This document shows positions 22,153 to 30,104 of a stretch of 34,590 nt of DNA, piece by piece. Location of the stretch: the NCBI GenBank assembly GCA_043813895.1, contig JBDRKQ010000228.1, forward strand, positions 1 through 34,590. Reading direction: 5' to 3'. Source of the DNA: CAZTAR01 sp043813895. GTDB lineage: Bacteria > Planctomycetota > Phycisphaerae > UBA1845 > UTPLA1. Made by a program: the position numbers and the translations under genes. Numbering within the stretch: position 1 is the first letter of the stretch; each line of letters starts with the position of its first letter. Below the pieces are notes generated by a model that saw nothing but the letters and a program-made list of their open reading frames with translations, was not told the origin of the DNA and did not search any database.

Positions 22153-24162
22153 ATGTGTGGCATCGCCGGATTAATACTGGACGAGCCTGATCCTTCGGGA
22201 CCGGCGTGGCTGGTGCGGATGACACAGCTTCTGCACCACCGAGGACCGGACGACGGGGGCGCGGTCGTGTTCGGACCGCTGGGCACGCCCGTCGTCACCC
22301 GTGTGTTGGGAGACAGGGACGAAGCGGTATCGTGGGGCCACGTGCCGACGCGCGTGGGCCTAGGGGCGAGGCGGCTGGCCGTCATGGACTTGTCGCCGGC
22401 CGGGCGCCAGCCGATGTCGTCGCCGGACGGCCGCGTGTGGATCGTGTTCAACGGGGAGATCTACAACCACGGCGCACTGCGGCGGGAGCTGAGTGCCAGG
22501 GGCGTGACATTCAACGGCAACAGTGATACCGAAGTGTTGCTCGCGGCGTATCGTGTGTGGGGCTCTGAGTGCTTCGAGCGGCTCGAAGGAATGTGGGCGC
22601 TGGCCGTCATGGACTGGGGCTCTCGGCGCGTGGTGCTCTCACGGGATCGCTTCGGGATCAAGCCGCTGTACTACGCCAGGTTCGGCGGCGGCGTGGCATT
22701 CGCCTCGGAGATCAAGGCACTGCTCGCGCTGCCAGGCCTGAATCGCGACGTCAACGAAGAGAGGCTGCGAGACTTCCTCTCCGAAGGCTTGGTCGATCAC
22801 ACCGACGAAACGCTCTATGAAAACGTCTGGTCGATTCCGCCGGGTTGCTGGGTGGAGCTGGATGTCAGCGTGCGTTCGGCGCTGGACGTGAGCGGGAGCA
22901 TCCGGCGGTATTGGCGCCCGCGGTTCGGCTTCGAGGACGACGCCGACGCGGTCTTCAATGTTCGATCCAGGCTGTTCGCTTCGGTCGAGTCTCACCTGGA
23001 GAGCGACGTGGCCGTCGGGTCGTGCCTGTCGGGCGGTTTGGACAGTTCCGCGGTCGTGTCCATCGCCCATTCGATGCGGACCGCCGGCGGCGATCGCGCG
23101 TCGAACTGGTCGCAGCACACGTTTACCGCCGGGCTGCCGGGGTCGCCGTTGGATGAGACCCGGTATGCGGAGAGTGTGGTCGACTCTTGTGACGGCCTGC
23201 AATGGCACGTGACCCAACCGACGGCCGACGGGCTGCTTGACGATATCACGTCGCTCATGTGGCATCAGGAACAGCCATTCGGATCGCCTTCGATCTACAT
23301 GCAGTGGGCGGTGATGCGGCTGGCGCGGGCCACCGGCGTGACGGTGCTTCTCGACGGACAGGGCGGTGACGAACTCTTCTGCGGTTACCAGGGATACCTG
23401 CCACCCTACCTGGCGCATCTGCTTTCGCGGGGGCGAATCTTGAGCTTCGTTCGAGAGTTTCGTTTCGGACGAAGCTGCGGCTTCGGAACGACCGGACTAA
23501 CAGGGCACGTCTTCGCGAGGATGCTGCCCAGAGCATTGCTGGACAGACTCCGCCGCCGCGTAAACGCACGACGCCAGCCGTGGCTTGCGCGCGAGCTGTT
23601 TTCCCCTTCATCGTCACCGACGATGTTCGACACGCTTCACCTGCGGCCGGCGGAACGCGTCGCGGGCGCGTGGCACACGCCGGCACTGTCTTGTTACTTG
23701 TGGTCGATCCTGCTGAGCGAGAGCTTGCCGAGCCTGCTTCGTTTTGAGGATCGCAATTCGATGGCGTTCTCGATCGAGGCACGGGTGCCGCTGTTGGATC
23801 GTCGACTGGTGGAACTGGCGATGCGGCTGCCGGTGCAACGGAAGATCGCCGATGGGCGGTTCAAAACCGTGCTGCGCGAGGCGCTCCGCGGCACCGTGCC
23901 GGCAGGCGTCCTGGACCGACAGGACAAGATCGGCTTCTCCGCGCCGACGGCGGATTGGATGCTGGGACCGTTGCGAGGGTGGTGGGAAGGGCTGTTGTCG
24001 TCCCAGGCGTTTCGCGAGCGTGGGTGCTTCGAGCAGGCAGGCGTGGAGAAGGCCGTCAAGCGTTTCACGACAGGCGACACGGGTCTGGCACTTCCGATTT
24101 GGCGAATGGCGATTGTCGAGCAGTGGGCAACACAGTTCCTGGACGGCGGCACGGAGGATTGA
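22153..24162 (+). CDS. asnB: Asparagine synthase (glutamine-hydrolysing), AsnB-type amidotransferase
   Basis: This 669-residue enzyme hydrolyses glutamine and uses the ammonia to amidate an ATP-activated carboxylate, classically aspartate. The N-terminal class II glutaminase begins MCGIAG, with Cys2 as nucleophile after Met removal, and has NGEIYNH at residues 100-106. The synthetase domain has the PP-loop SGGLDS (293-298), LLDGQGGDELFCGY and IEARVPLLDRRLVELAM. The start at 22153 is fixed by the need for Cys2. In Planctomycetota and other bacteria such AsnB copies are common in polysaccharide loci, where they may amidate a sugar acid or peptide and not make free asparagine; the glycosyltransferase neighbours favour that, but it is inference. 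It converges on the GT2 gene with 43 bases between. Confidence 0.93.
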   Translation: MCGIAGLILDEPDPSGPAWLVRMTQLLHHRGPDDGGAVVFGPLGTPVVTRVLGDRDEAVSWGHVPTRVGLGARRLAVMDLSPAGRQPMSSPDGRVWIVFNGEIYNHGALRRELSARGVTFNGNSDTEVLLAAYRVWGSECFERLEGMWALAVMDWGSRRVVLSRDRFGIKPLYYARFGGGVAFASEIKALLALPGLNRDVNEERLRDFLSEGLVDHTDETLYENVWSIPPGCWVELDVSVRSALDVSGSIRRYWRPRFGFEDDADAVFNVRSRLFASVESHLESDVAVGSCLSGGLDSSAVVSIAHSMRTAGGDRASNWSQHTFTAGLPGSPLDETRYAESVVDSCDGLQWHVTQPTADGLLDDITSLMWHQEQPFGSPSIYMQWAVMRLARATGVTVLLDGQGGDELFCGYQGYLPPYLAHLLSRGRILSFVREFRFGRSCGFGTTGLTGHVFARMLPRALLDRLRRRVNARRQPWLARELFSPSSSPTMFDTLHLRPAERVAGAWHTPALSCYLWSILLSESLPSLLRFEDRNSMAFSIEARVPLLDRRLVELAMRLPVQRKIADGRFKTVLREALRGTVPAGVLDRQDKIGFSAPTADWMLGPLRGWWEGLLSSQAFRERGCFEQAGVEKAVKRFTTGDTGLALPIWRMAIVEQWATQFLDGGTED

Positions 24163-24205
24163 GGACGTTGGCGTGCACTGGTAGGCGCTCAGGCCCGGCG
24201 CGTCT

Positions 24206-24922
24206 TCACCTGTGCGACGATCGCTCTCTGCTGATGCGGCTTCTCAGGCGGAAGAGTTCCTTGAACGCCTTGAGAATGACGAAGGGGTTCGCGCCGGTCT
24301 GCGTGCCGGCGGAGCGGGGATAGTGGTTGACGCCGACCTCGGCGATGCGGAGGCCGCGATAGTGGGCCTTGGCGAGGAGTTCTGTGCTGATGAGCGCCCC
24401 TTCGCTTTCAAGTGTCACGGCGTCGATCAACGATTTCGGCAGGAGCTTGAACGCGCAGTCGATGTCCCGCACCTTGATGCCGAAGAGCGCGCGGACGAGC
24501 GTTCCCCAACACCAGGCGTTTAGCGAGCGGATGAACGGGTCGGCGCGCTTGATGCGGTAGCCGACCGCGAAGTCGCAACGATCGAGCAGATCTATGAGCT
24601 TCGGCAACTCTCCGATGTCGAACTGGCCGTCGCCGTCCGTGAAGAATATCCACTCCATCCGGGCCTCCGTCAGGCCTCGGGCGACGGCGCCCCCGTAACC
24701 GAGATTCGGATTGTTGTGCGCGGCGCGGACCTGAGGAATCTCCGCGGCGAGCCGGTCGGCGGTTTCGCCGGTGCGATCCCTACTGCCGTCGTTGACGATG
24801 ATGACCTCGAATTCGTTCGCCAAGCGCTTGCCGGTCTCGACGGCTGCACGCGTGACGCGCTCGACGTTCCCCTCCTCGTTGTAGCACGGGAAGAAGATCG
24901 AGAGTGAAGGAAGGCGGTTCAT
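24206..24922 (-). CDS. Glycosyltransferase family 2, dolichol/polyprenyl-phosphate mannose synthase-like
   Basis: This 238-residue inverting glycosyltransferase has a GT-A fold and resembles DPM1-like enzymes, which load a sugar on a polyprenyl phosphate. Motifs are FFPCYNEEGNVERV (residues ~10-23), IIVNDGSRDRT, GYGGAVARGL, and the metal-binding FFTDGDGQFDIGEL; the later GYRIKRADPFIRSLN and RDIDCAFKLL segments are also typical. No transmembrane segment is visible at the C-terminus, so it is a soluble or peripheral form. The start at 24922 follows AAGGGA with a 4-base gap and precedes the domain directly; longer in-frame versions run into a repeat element. hldE lies upstream on the same strand, separated by a 234-base gap containing that repeat. 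Confidence 0.9.
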   Translation of the reverse strand: MNRLPSLSIFFPCYNEEGNVERVTRAAVETGKRLANEFEVIIVNDGSRDRTGETADRLAAEIPQVRAAHNNPNLGYGGAVARGLTEARMEWIFFTDGDGQFDIGELPKLIDLLDRCDFAVGYRIKRADPFIRSLNAWCWGTLVRALFGIKVRDIDCAFKLLPKSLIDAVTLESEGALISTELLAKAHYRGLRIAEVGVNHYPRSAGTQTGANPFVILKAFKELFRLRSRISRERSSHR

Positions 24923-24960
24923 CGGGTCCCTTCGGCTGCGGCCGAGCACGCGTCCAGCGG

Positions 24961-25106
24961 GGTGGCATGGGTAAGCTCTGCCGCCTGCGGCGGCGCTTAC
25001 CCGTGTTTCTCCACCCGGGTTCGACACGGGCCAACCGGTTCGGCTTCGCCTCGCGGCCTGCCCTTTTCGCATGGTTCAAAGGCCAGGCAAGTTGGCCCAT
25101 GCCACC
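24961..25106. repeat. 146-bp inverted-repeat element, GGTGGCAYGGG family
   Basis: Perfect 11-base ends (GGTGGCATGGG at 24961-24971, CCCATGCCACC at 25096-25106) enclose an inner hairpin, GGGTAAGC at 24969-24976 with GCTTACCC at 24995-25002, and further GC-rich inverted segments. The ends match those of elements at 5351-5402 and, less well, 28468-28547. It lies between hldE and the GT2 gene. Confidence 0.65.
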
Positions 25107-25156
25107 CCGATCATAGGCTAAACACGTACGCGGCCGAATGCCGCGCCGTGCCCTGC

Positions 25157-26638
25157 TCATTCGCTAACTGCTCTGATGCGTTGAATCATGTCGGTCGTGC
25201 CGCGTCCCTCCAGGAGCGGGGCGAGCAGGACCTTGCCGCCGTTCCTTTCAACGATGTCCTTGCCGACGACCGTCTTGCCTTCCCAGTCTCGGCCTTTGAT
25301 CAAGACGTCGGGAACGATGGCCTCAATCAAGGCCCGGGGCGTGTCCTCCTCGAAGAGGACGACATAGTCCACGTTCGCCAAAGCAGCCAGAACGACCGCA
25401 CGGTCATCCTGCGGCACGACAGGGCGGCTTGTGCCTTTTGCCTGACGCCTGACGGAATCATCCGAGTTCAAGCCGACGATAAGGATGTCGGCGTGCTCCT
25501 TGCAGAAGGCGAAGCTGGCAACGTGTCCGGCATGGAGGAGATCGAAACAACCGTTCGTGAAAGCGACGGTCTCGCGCTGCCGGCGTCGGCTGAGTTCCGG
25601 GAGAAGCCCTTCGAGCGTTCGCACCTTCCCGAGTGCTCGGTGGTTCTCGAGGAGAATCTCGGCGATGATCTCATCGCGCCGGATCGGCACGCATCCGAAC
25701 TTTTCGACCTCCAGCCCACCCGCGACATTTGCGAGCGCGACGGCCTCGAACATTGTCGCGCCGGCCGCGACCGCGACGGCGAGGGCCGCAAGAACCTCGT
25801 CGCCCGCCCCCGTGACGTCGTACACGTCGCGCGCTTTTGTCTGAATGTGCTCGAACTTGGCGCCTGGGCCGATGAGTGCCGCCCCGTCGGCATCCAGCGT
25901 GACACAGACGTACTTCGTGTGACAGGCTTCAAGAATCGCGGGAGCGGCTTCGCGCACGGCATCGATGTTTCGCAGCCTCAGTCCTGTGAGCTTCTCGGTT
26001 TCGGTGCGGTTGGGTGTCACGATCGTGGCACCGTCGTATCGCGTGTACTCGGTGAGGCCGGCGGGGTCGACAAGGACCGGGATATCGCGCCGTCTGGCGA
26101 TGTCGACGATCCTCTGTGCGAGCGCCGCCGAGACGACGCCCTTGTTGTAGTCTTCAATACAGATGACTCCGCAGGTGGCGGCGAGTGACTCGACGTGATC
26201 GAGGATGGCGTCGAGGGGCGGCCCCGTGACCAGCTCGGTGGATTCGTCATCAACGCGGATGAGCTGCTGCCGGTGGCGGTGTTGGGCGAGGCCGATCAAG
26301 CGGGTCTTTCGCGTGGTGGGTCGGTCGTTGACGGAGACCAGGCCGTCGGGGTCCGCGCCGGCTTTGCGGAGGAGGTCTATCATGAGTGCGGCGTCGGTCC
26401 CGGGGCCTACCACCCCGACGCAGTGGGGAATCGCGTCGAGCGCCGCGATGTCGGCAGCGACGGAGCCCGCGCCTCCGAGGGCGTCCTCTTGCCGGACGAC
26501 GCGGAGCACGGGAACGGGCGCCTCTGGGCTGATCCGTTCAGCATCGCCGTAGAGGTAGCGGTCGATCATGAAATCGCCCACCACAGCAACGTGGCAGCCC
26601 CCGCATGCGTCGATCAAATCATGAAGTCGTGACCACAT
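25157..26638 (-). CDS. hldE: Bifunctional heptose-7-phosphate kinase / heptose-1-phosphate adenylyltransferase
   Basis: HldE makes ADP-heptose in two steps: it phosphorylates D-glycero-D-manno-heptose 7-phosphate and then adenylates the 1-phosphate. This 493-residue protein has both domains in the normal order. The N-terminal ribokinase-like kinase (to ~330) has VVGDFMIDRYLYGD, EDALGGAGSVAADI and the catalytic DVTGAGDEVLAAL. The C-terminal nucleotidyltransferase (from ~355) has FTNGCFDLLHAGHVASF with the HxGH motif, GLNSDDSVRR, and VLIKGRDW. The start at 26638 follows GAGG at a good distance. ADP-heptose feeds lipopolysaccharide core or other surface glycans, fitting the adjacent glycosyltransferases. 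GmhA, GmhB and HldD are not in the window. Confidence 0.95.
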   Translation of the reverse strand: MWSRLHDLIDACGGCHVAVVGDFMIDRYLYGDAERISPEAPVPVLRVVRQEDALGGAGSVAADIAALDAIPHCVGVVGPGTDAALMIDLLRKAGADPDGLVSVNDRPTTRKTRLIGLAQHRHRQQLIRVDDESTELVTGPPLDAILDHVESLAATCGVICIEDYNKGVVSAALAQRIVDIARRRDIPVLVDPAGLTEYTRYDGATIVTPNRTETEKLTGLRLRNIDAVREAAPAILEACHTKYVCVTLDADGAALIGPGAKFEHIQTKARDVYDVTGAGDEVLAALAVAVAAGATMFEAVALANVAGGLEVEKFGCVPIRRDEIIAEILLENHRALGKVRTLEGLLPELSRRRQRETVAFTNGCFDLLHAGHVASFAFCKEHADILIVGLNSDDSVRRQAKGTSRPVVPQDDRAVVLAALANVDYVVLFEEDTPRALIEAIVPDVLIKGRDWEGKTVVGKDIVERNGGKVLLAPLLEGRGTTDMIQRIRAVSE

Positions 26639-27072
26639 TCCTATCCTCGCGGTTGCTGTGGACCTGCCCTCGGTCGGAACAGTGCGATCCGGACTGCGGC
26701 ATGTTATCCACGGTTGCGTTCGCATTCAATCGTGTCGCGACCGCCCCTCTGGCCGACCTTGCCACGGGTTCGGGAGGTATCTGCACTAACATTCGTATTC
26801 ACAATACGTTCCGGAATGCGATCTTCGCGGTGGCTTTGTACGACCGCTCGGCAATCGAGCGGATTCGTGTCGGGCGGCCCGGTTCCGAAGTCCGCAAGTG
26901 CGGCTGGTGATGCTGGAATCGCGGGATCGTCCGATAAAGGTTCAAGTTCCCAGTGTTGCGACGCCGAATTACGAAGTATCGGAAGCTGTTTTTCTCCGAC
27001 GTGGACCGATGTACGCAATCCCATGTCGCAGAAAGGGTTACGCAAAACCGCCGGTACTGAAGGATCGCCGAG
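26639..27072. other. 434-base intergenic region between hldE and the ParA-like gene
   Basis: No convincing gene is seen on either strand. It contains a small hairpin at 26844-26862 (CCGCTCG/CGAGCGG) and one DnaA-box-like nonamer TTATCCACG at 26704-26712. As divergent starts flank it, promoters for both genes should lie here, but none stands out. Confidence 0.4.
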
Positions 27073-28311
27073 ATGAGGATCATTGCTGTTGCGAATCAGA
27101 AGGGGGGATGCGGTAAGAGTACGGTTGTGATCAACCTTGCAGCCTGCCTTGCTCGCGAAGGGCACCGAACTTTGGCGGTCGATCTCGATCCGCAAGGTCA
27201 CTGTGCGCTGGGATTGGCGGTGCCCGAGGAGCAGATCGAAGTCAGCGTTGCGGATGTGCTGCTCGCCACCGAGAACGGGAGTCCGGTCGATCTCTCGCGC
27301 GTCGCCTGGCAGATTTCGACCAACTTCGATCTGATTCCCGCGCGCTTCGACCTGTCCACGCTGGAGCAACGGTTGGCGGGCGTGCCGAACAGAGAACGTC
27401 TTCTCCGTCAGGCGCTGGAGACCGTTGCGGACCGGTACGACTTCGTCCTGATCGACACGCCGCCGACAGTCGGCTTCCTCACGCAGAACGCCCTCTTTGC
27501 GGCGGATGAAGTCATGGTCCCGCTGGACACGGGTTACTTCGCGTTGCAGGGCCTTTCGAGGCAACTCGACACGGTCCGGTCGATGCGTGAATCTTGGGGT
27601 CGGTTTGTGCGGATCCACATCCTGGCAAACCTCTACGACGTGCGGACCAAGTTGGGACGCGAGATCCTGGCGGAGCTTCGGAAGCGTCACAGCGGCATCA
27701 TGTTCAGCAGCTTCATAAACTTCAATACCAAGCTGAAGGAGAGCACCAGTCTCGGCCAGCCCATTACCGAGTACGATCCGTCGAGTAGCGGGTGCCGAGA
27801 TTTTGTCCATCTGGCCCGAGAGTTGGCATCGCTGGGTTCCCCGAAGTCCGTTTCAGCACCGAGCGCGGGTCTCGTCGCGGAGCCGAACGAGAGTCTCCTC
27901 CAACGCGCGGACGCCCTCGCCGCGGACGCGAACAAGCTGTTGGCAACGACCGAGACCCTCCTCGGATCAGGACGCGTGCAGGTGCCGGCGACGGCCCCGA
28001 AACCGCGAGAAACGGATCGTAAGATCGAGGCAATCTACGGGCCGCAGCCTATGGATGACGGGATGCGCTTCGTCGTGCGAGCGGAAGGCGCGAGGCAGGT
28101 TCGCTTGGCCGGGGACTTCAACGATTGGAACCCCGACCGTGCGCCGATGCGGGCGGTCCGGGAGGACACTTTTGAGATCAGGCTGCCTCTAGCCCCCGGT
28201 CGGTATCAGTACCGCTATGTGATCGACGGGGAGTGGCGAAACGACCCTGTGAACCACGAAGTGGAAGTGAATCCGTTCGGCGATTTGAACAGCATCGTCG
28301 AAGTCGTTTGA
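27073..28311 (+). CDS. ParA/MinD-type ATPase fused to a C-terminal CBM48/AMPK-type glycogen-binding-like domain
   Basis: This 412-residue protein joins two domains not normally found together. Residues 1-~255 are a ParA-type ATPase: deviant Walker A KGGCGKST (residues 10-17, signature Lys10), Asp38 in VDLDPQG, Walker B VLIDTPP (125-131) and the dimer/DNA-binding region VRTKLGREIL. A helical linker follows (~262-325). Residues ~330-412 match the early-set/CBM48 fold of AMPK-beta and isoamylase N-termini: VRLAGDFNDWNPDRAPM, then LAPGRYQYRYVIDGEWRNDP and NHEVEVNPFG. ParA proteins position plasmids, chromosomes or cell structures; here the second domain suggests binding to glucan or serving as a protein-binding module. 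No ParB or parS-like site is adjacent. The start follows AAGGA. Confidence 0.88.
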   Translation: MRIIAVANQKGGCGKSTVVINLAACLAREGHRTLAVDLDPQGHCALGLAVPEEQIEVSVADVLLATENGSPVDLSRVAWQISTNFDLIPARFDLSTLEQRLAGVPNRERLLRQALETVADRYDFVLIDTPPTVGFLTQNALFAADEVMVPLDTGYFALQGLSRQLDTVRSMRESWGRFVRIHILANLYDVRTKLGREILAELRKRHSGIMFSSFINFNTKLKESTSLGQPITEYDPSSSGCRDFVHLARELASLGSPKSVSAPSAGLVAEPNESLLQRADALAADANKLLATTETLLGSGRVQVPATAPKPRETDRKIEAIYGPQPMDDGMRFVVRAEGARQVRLAGDFNDWNPDRAPMRAVREDTFEIRLPLAPGRYQYRYVIDGEWRNDPVNHEVEVNPFGDLNSIVEVV

Positions 28312-28418
28312 ACGGGCGCGATCGTCGAGCGATACTGCTACGACCCCACAGGCACCGGTTTCTGCCTATTAGTCGCGGCGGGCCGAGGATGTGCATGTCA
28401 GCGCGCCGGGAATAACCG

Positions 28419-28440
28419 CGCGGACTGAAGTCCGCGGCTC
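28419..28440. repeat. Second copy of the CRCGGAC-YGAA-GTCCGYG-GCTC hairpin
   Basis: CGCGGAC, TGAA loop, GTCCGCG and GCTC match the copy at 5442-5463, with a change of one base pair in the stem that keeps pairing. It lies in the 315-base gap after the ParA-like gene. Confidence 0.65.
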
Positions 28441-28467
28441 CCAGTGCCGTGTTACTGATCAACTGAC

Positions 28468-28547
28468 GGGAGGCACGGTCAAGCGACAGCTTGGCCGTGG
28501 TTTGCCTCACCTGCAGCACGGCCCAGCATGGCTGGACCGTGCCACCC
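28468..28547. repeat. 80-bp cruciform repeat, GGxGGCACGGTC family
   Basis: Outer arms GGGAGGCACGGTC and GACCGTGCCACCC pair with a single mismatch. Between them are two hairpin-forming segments, one near 28474-28500 (CACGG.CAAGC/GCTTG.CCGTG) and one near 28516-28542 (GCACGG.CCAGC/GCTGG.CCGTGC). The design of an outer stem with two inner hairpins matches the element at 5351-5402. The remainder of the 28312-28626 gap shows no gene. Confidence 0.65.
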
Positions 28548-28626
28548 TGCACCAATCAAATGATGCGTACATGAGCACGAGGACGAAGTCAATAGCAGGC
28601 AGGGCGCCTCCCCCAGCGCTGTCAGA

Positions 28627-28914
28627 TTAGTGGTGCGTATCCGCGCAAGCGATCAGCGACAGGGTGTGGTCGTACGGCGTGATTCTCGCAACGCGGTAGT
28701 GATGCTCGGGTTGGCCGGAACGGATGACCTCAACATCCTCACCGAGGTCCGGCTCGTATCGGGTTTGGGTGACGAATGAAACGCTGCCGGCAGAATCGTC
28801 ACTGAGGAGGCCCCAGAAGGATTGGCGGCCGGTTTCCTTTTTCCAGTTTATGAGGCCGGCGGCCCACTCCCTCGGTTCTCTGCGACGGTCGAACACATCC
28901 CTGCCCATTGCCAT
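28627..28914 (-). CDS. Small protein of unknown function (95 residues)
   Basis: I do not recognise this protein. It begins MAMGRDVFDRRREPREW and has a Trp-rich middle (INWKKETGRQSFWGLL) and a beta-rich second half (SVSFVTQTRYEPDLGEDVEVIRSG, then HHYRVARITPYDHTLSLI). No signal peptide or membrane segment is seen. Support for it being real: GAGG lies 7 bases upstream of the ATG, codon use is like the neighbouring genes, and the sequence has a protein-like mix of residues. It lies just downstream of the candidate small RNA on the same strand. It may be a lineage-specific protein; a random open frame remains possible. Confidence 0.5.
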   Translation of the reverse strand: MAMGRDVFDRRREPREWAAGLINWKKETGRQSFWGLLSDDSAGSVSFVTQTRYEPDLGEDVEVIRSGQPEHHYRVARITPYDHTLSLIACADTHH

Positions 28915-28988
28915 GTCGGTACCTCGGTTTTCGTGTTTTCCTCGCCCGGCGATCAGCGATGATGCGGAGTTCTGTGGACATGACAGTC

Positions 28989-29021
28989 AAAAGATCAGGC
29001 CGCCGAATGGTCGGCGGCCTG
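28989..29021 (-). terminator. Rho-independent terminator on the reverse strand
   Basis: A perfect 9-base GC stem (CAGGCCGCC at 28996-29004 and GGCGGCCTG at 29013-29021 on the forward strand) with an 8-base loop is followed, on the reverse strand, by ATCTTTTG. This is the clearest intrinsic terminator in the window. Confidence 0.65.
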
Positions 29022-29216
29022 GGGGCTGTCCGGCTGATGGGTCGTGCGCGCCTGTCGGCCTTGCGTTACTGCCCTAAGCAACGGGAGGTTCCAGACGCAC
29101 CTCGTTGCCAAGTGTACACGGATGACCATTCCCCGATTCTCGGCATCAGAAGATGCTTGCCTGCCTAACACCCATCAACCAGAGGCCCTTGCCAGGGGAA
29201 ATGGAATACCTGACAC
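28989..29216 (-). ncRNA. Candidate structured small RNA, about 230 nt (unknown family)
   Basis: No protein gene fits the 446-base gap 28915-29360, yet on the reverse strand it holds a near-consensus promoter (29223-29250), then about 190 bases with strong pairing potential, then a terminator hairpin with a T-rich tail (28989-29021). Predicted pairings: 29171-29180 with 29032-29041 (10 pairs, one G-U) closing most of the RNA; a 5-base hairpin at 29143-29156; and 29195-29204 with 29126-29134 (9 pairs, one bulge), which would form a pseudoknot or an alternative fold. It lacks the hallmarks of tmRNA, RNase P RNA or SRP RNA that I know; size and closing helix would permit a 6S-like RNA. The exact 5' end is inferred from the promoter. 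Confidence 0.45.
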
Positions 29217-29222
29217 AAGCTA

Positions 29223-29250
29223 AATATACCACGGAAATGCGGACAGTCAA
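29223..29250 (-). promoter_or_regulatory. Sigma-70-type promoter for the candidate small RNA
   Basis: Read on the reverse strand: -35 TTGACT (29245-29250), a 16-base spacer, and -10 TATATT (29223-29228), giving a start near 29216. Upstream DNA to about 29300 is unusually AT-rich for this genome, like an UP element. Confidence 0.6.
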
Positions 29251-29360
29251 ATCGTATCGACGTATTAACGATAAATCTCTCTGCAATCGGCAAATCGTGC
29301 GCCCTCGGGTCTGTGGCCGATCGATTCATTCCCGATCATCAGACCCTGTGTGACGAATGA

Positions 29361-29708
29361 CTACGACTGGAAGATGCCGACGCCGATCCCTTCGGGATCG
29401 AGGAAGATCGCGAAGGCGCCGACGTTCGGGATCGGCGTCTTCGGGACGACAACCTCACCTCCGCCTTCCGTCACCGTGGCCAGAGTGGCTTCGATGTCCT
29501 GGACCTGGAAGTACAGGTTCAGGGCGACGCCCGGGGCCTCGGGTGGCCGCTGCATCAGACCGCCTTCCGGCTCCTTGCCCGTCTTGATCAGCGTGTAGCC
29601 GGGCATCGAAGCGTCGTCGAACGTCCAGTCGAAAACCTTGCCGTAGAATGCCTTGCACTTCTCCGGATTGTCCGTCATGAACTCGAAATGACAAAGTGGT
29701 GCGCCCAT
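29361..29708 (-). CDS. VOC-family (glyoxalase/bleomycin-resistance-like) protein
   Basis: This 115-residue protein has the vicinal-oxygen-chelate fold of paired beta-alpha-beta-beta-beta units. Marks are CHFEFMTDNPEKCKAFYGKVFDWTF at the start (metal-ligand His8-type position), GYTLIKTGKEPEGGLMQRP, LYFQVQDIEATLATV at the start of the second half, and FAIFLDPEGIGVGIFQS at the end. Such proteins include lyases, dioxygenases and antibiotic-binding proteins; this short form resembles the widespread uncharacterised PhnB/glyoxalase-like group, so no substrate can be given. The start at 29708 is preceded by AGAGGA and begins right at the domain; an ATG at 29732 would add eight charged residues. It stands alone on the reverse strand. 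Confidence 0.88.
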   Translation of the reverse strand: MGAPLCHFEFMTDNPEKCKAFYGKVFDWTFDDASMPGYTLIKTGKEPEGGLMQRPPEAPGVALNLYFQVQDIEATLATVTEGGGEVVVPKTPIPNVGAFAIFLDPEGIGVGIFQS

Positions 29709-30104
29709 CGTAGTCCTCTCTTTCTCCTTCAAGTTGGGATTTCCCGCTGAATCACGTATCTAAAGGGTCAACCCGGTCGCCGAGTGGCGACATTTCAAGC
29801 CTGCGGCCTTCAGAATCGCCGGGCCCGGCCTGCCGGCGATCCCGCAGTCGTATGCCAAACTTTCTCCAAACACGCCCGTCGTGTCAACCCACAAAGTGGG
29901 GTGAGCAACTCATCTCTTGCGGCCCCGCGCGGATCGGAATCGGGGGCGAGGTCGCACCTCAGGCGGGGCGTGAACAAGTGGTTTTCGGCTCCTGCGGGAG
30001 AATCCGACCCTAGGTAGGCCTTCAGGACTGCCGATGAATAGAGACGGTTATCCGGCTCCGAGCGGTTCGGCCGGCACGCTTCAGCTCGATCTCGGAATCT
30101 GCCC
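29709..30104. other. 396-base intergenic region upstream of the transporter gene
   Basis: No gene is seen. It holds a perfect 8-base hairpin (ATCGCCGG at 29815-29822, CCGGCGAT at 29833-29840) without a T-run. Flanking divergent genes imply promoters for both, but I cannot identify them. Confidence 0.4.

Noticed and set aside
24961..25072. N-terminal extension of the GT2 protein through the repeat element
   Set aside because: The extension is translated repeat DNA; the ATG at 24922 with AAGGGA upstream starts directly at the glycosyltransferase domain.
26704..26712. DnaA-box-like TTATCCACG near the ParA-type gene, considered as a sign of an origin of replication
   Set aside because: Only one imperfect box is present, with no cluster, no AT-rich unwinding region and no dnaA, dnaN or parB nearby.
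26704..27810. Long reverse-strand open frame across the ParA-type gene
   Set aside because: It is the antisense of a clear ParA gene and has no recognisable motifs; high-GC DNA gives many such frames.
29041..29100. Possible c-di-GMP (GEMM-I) riboswitch because of AACGCAAGGCC on the reverse strand
   Set aside because: The other conserved GEMM segments and the tetraloop receptor are absent, and no gene directly follows in an expression-platform position.
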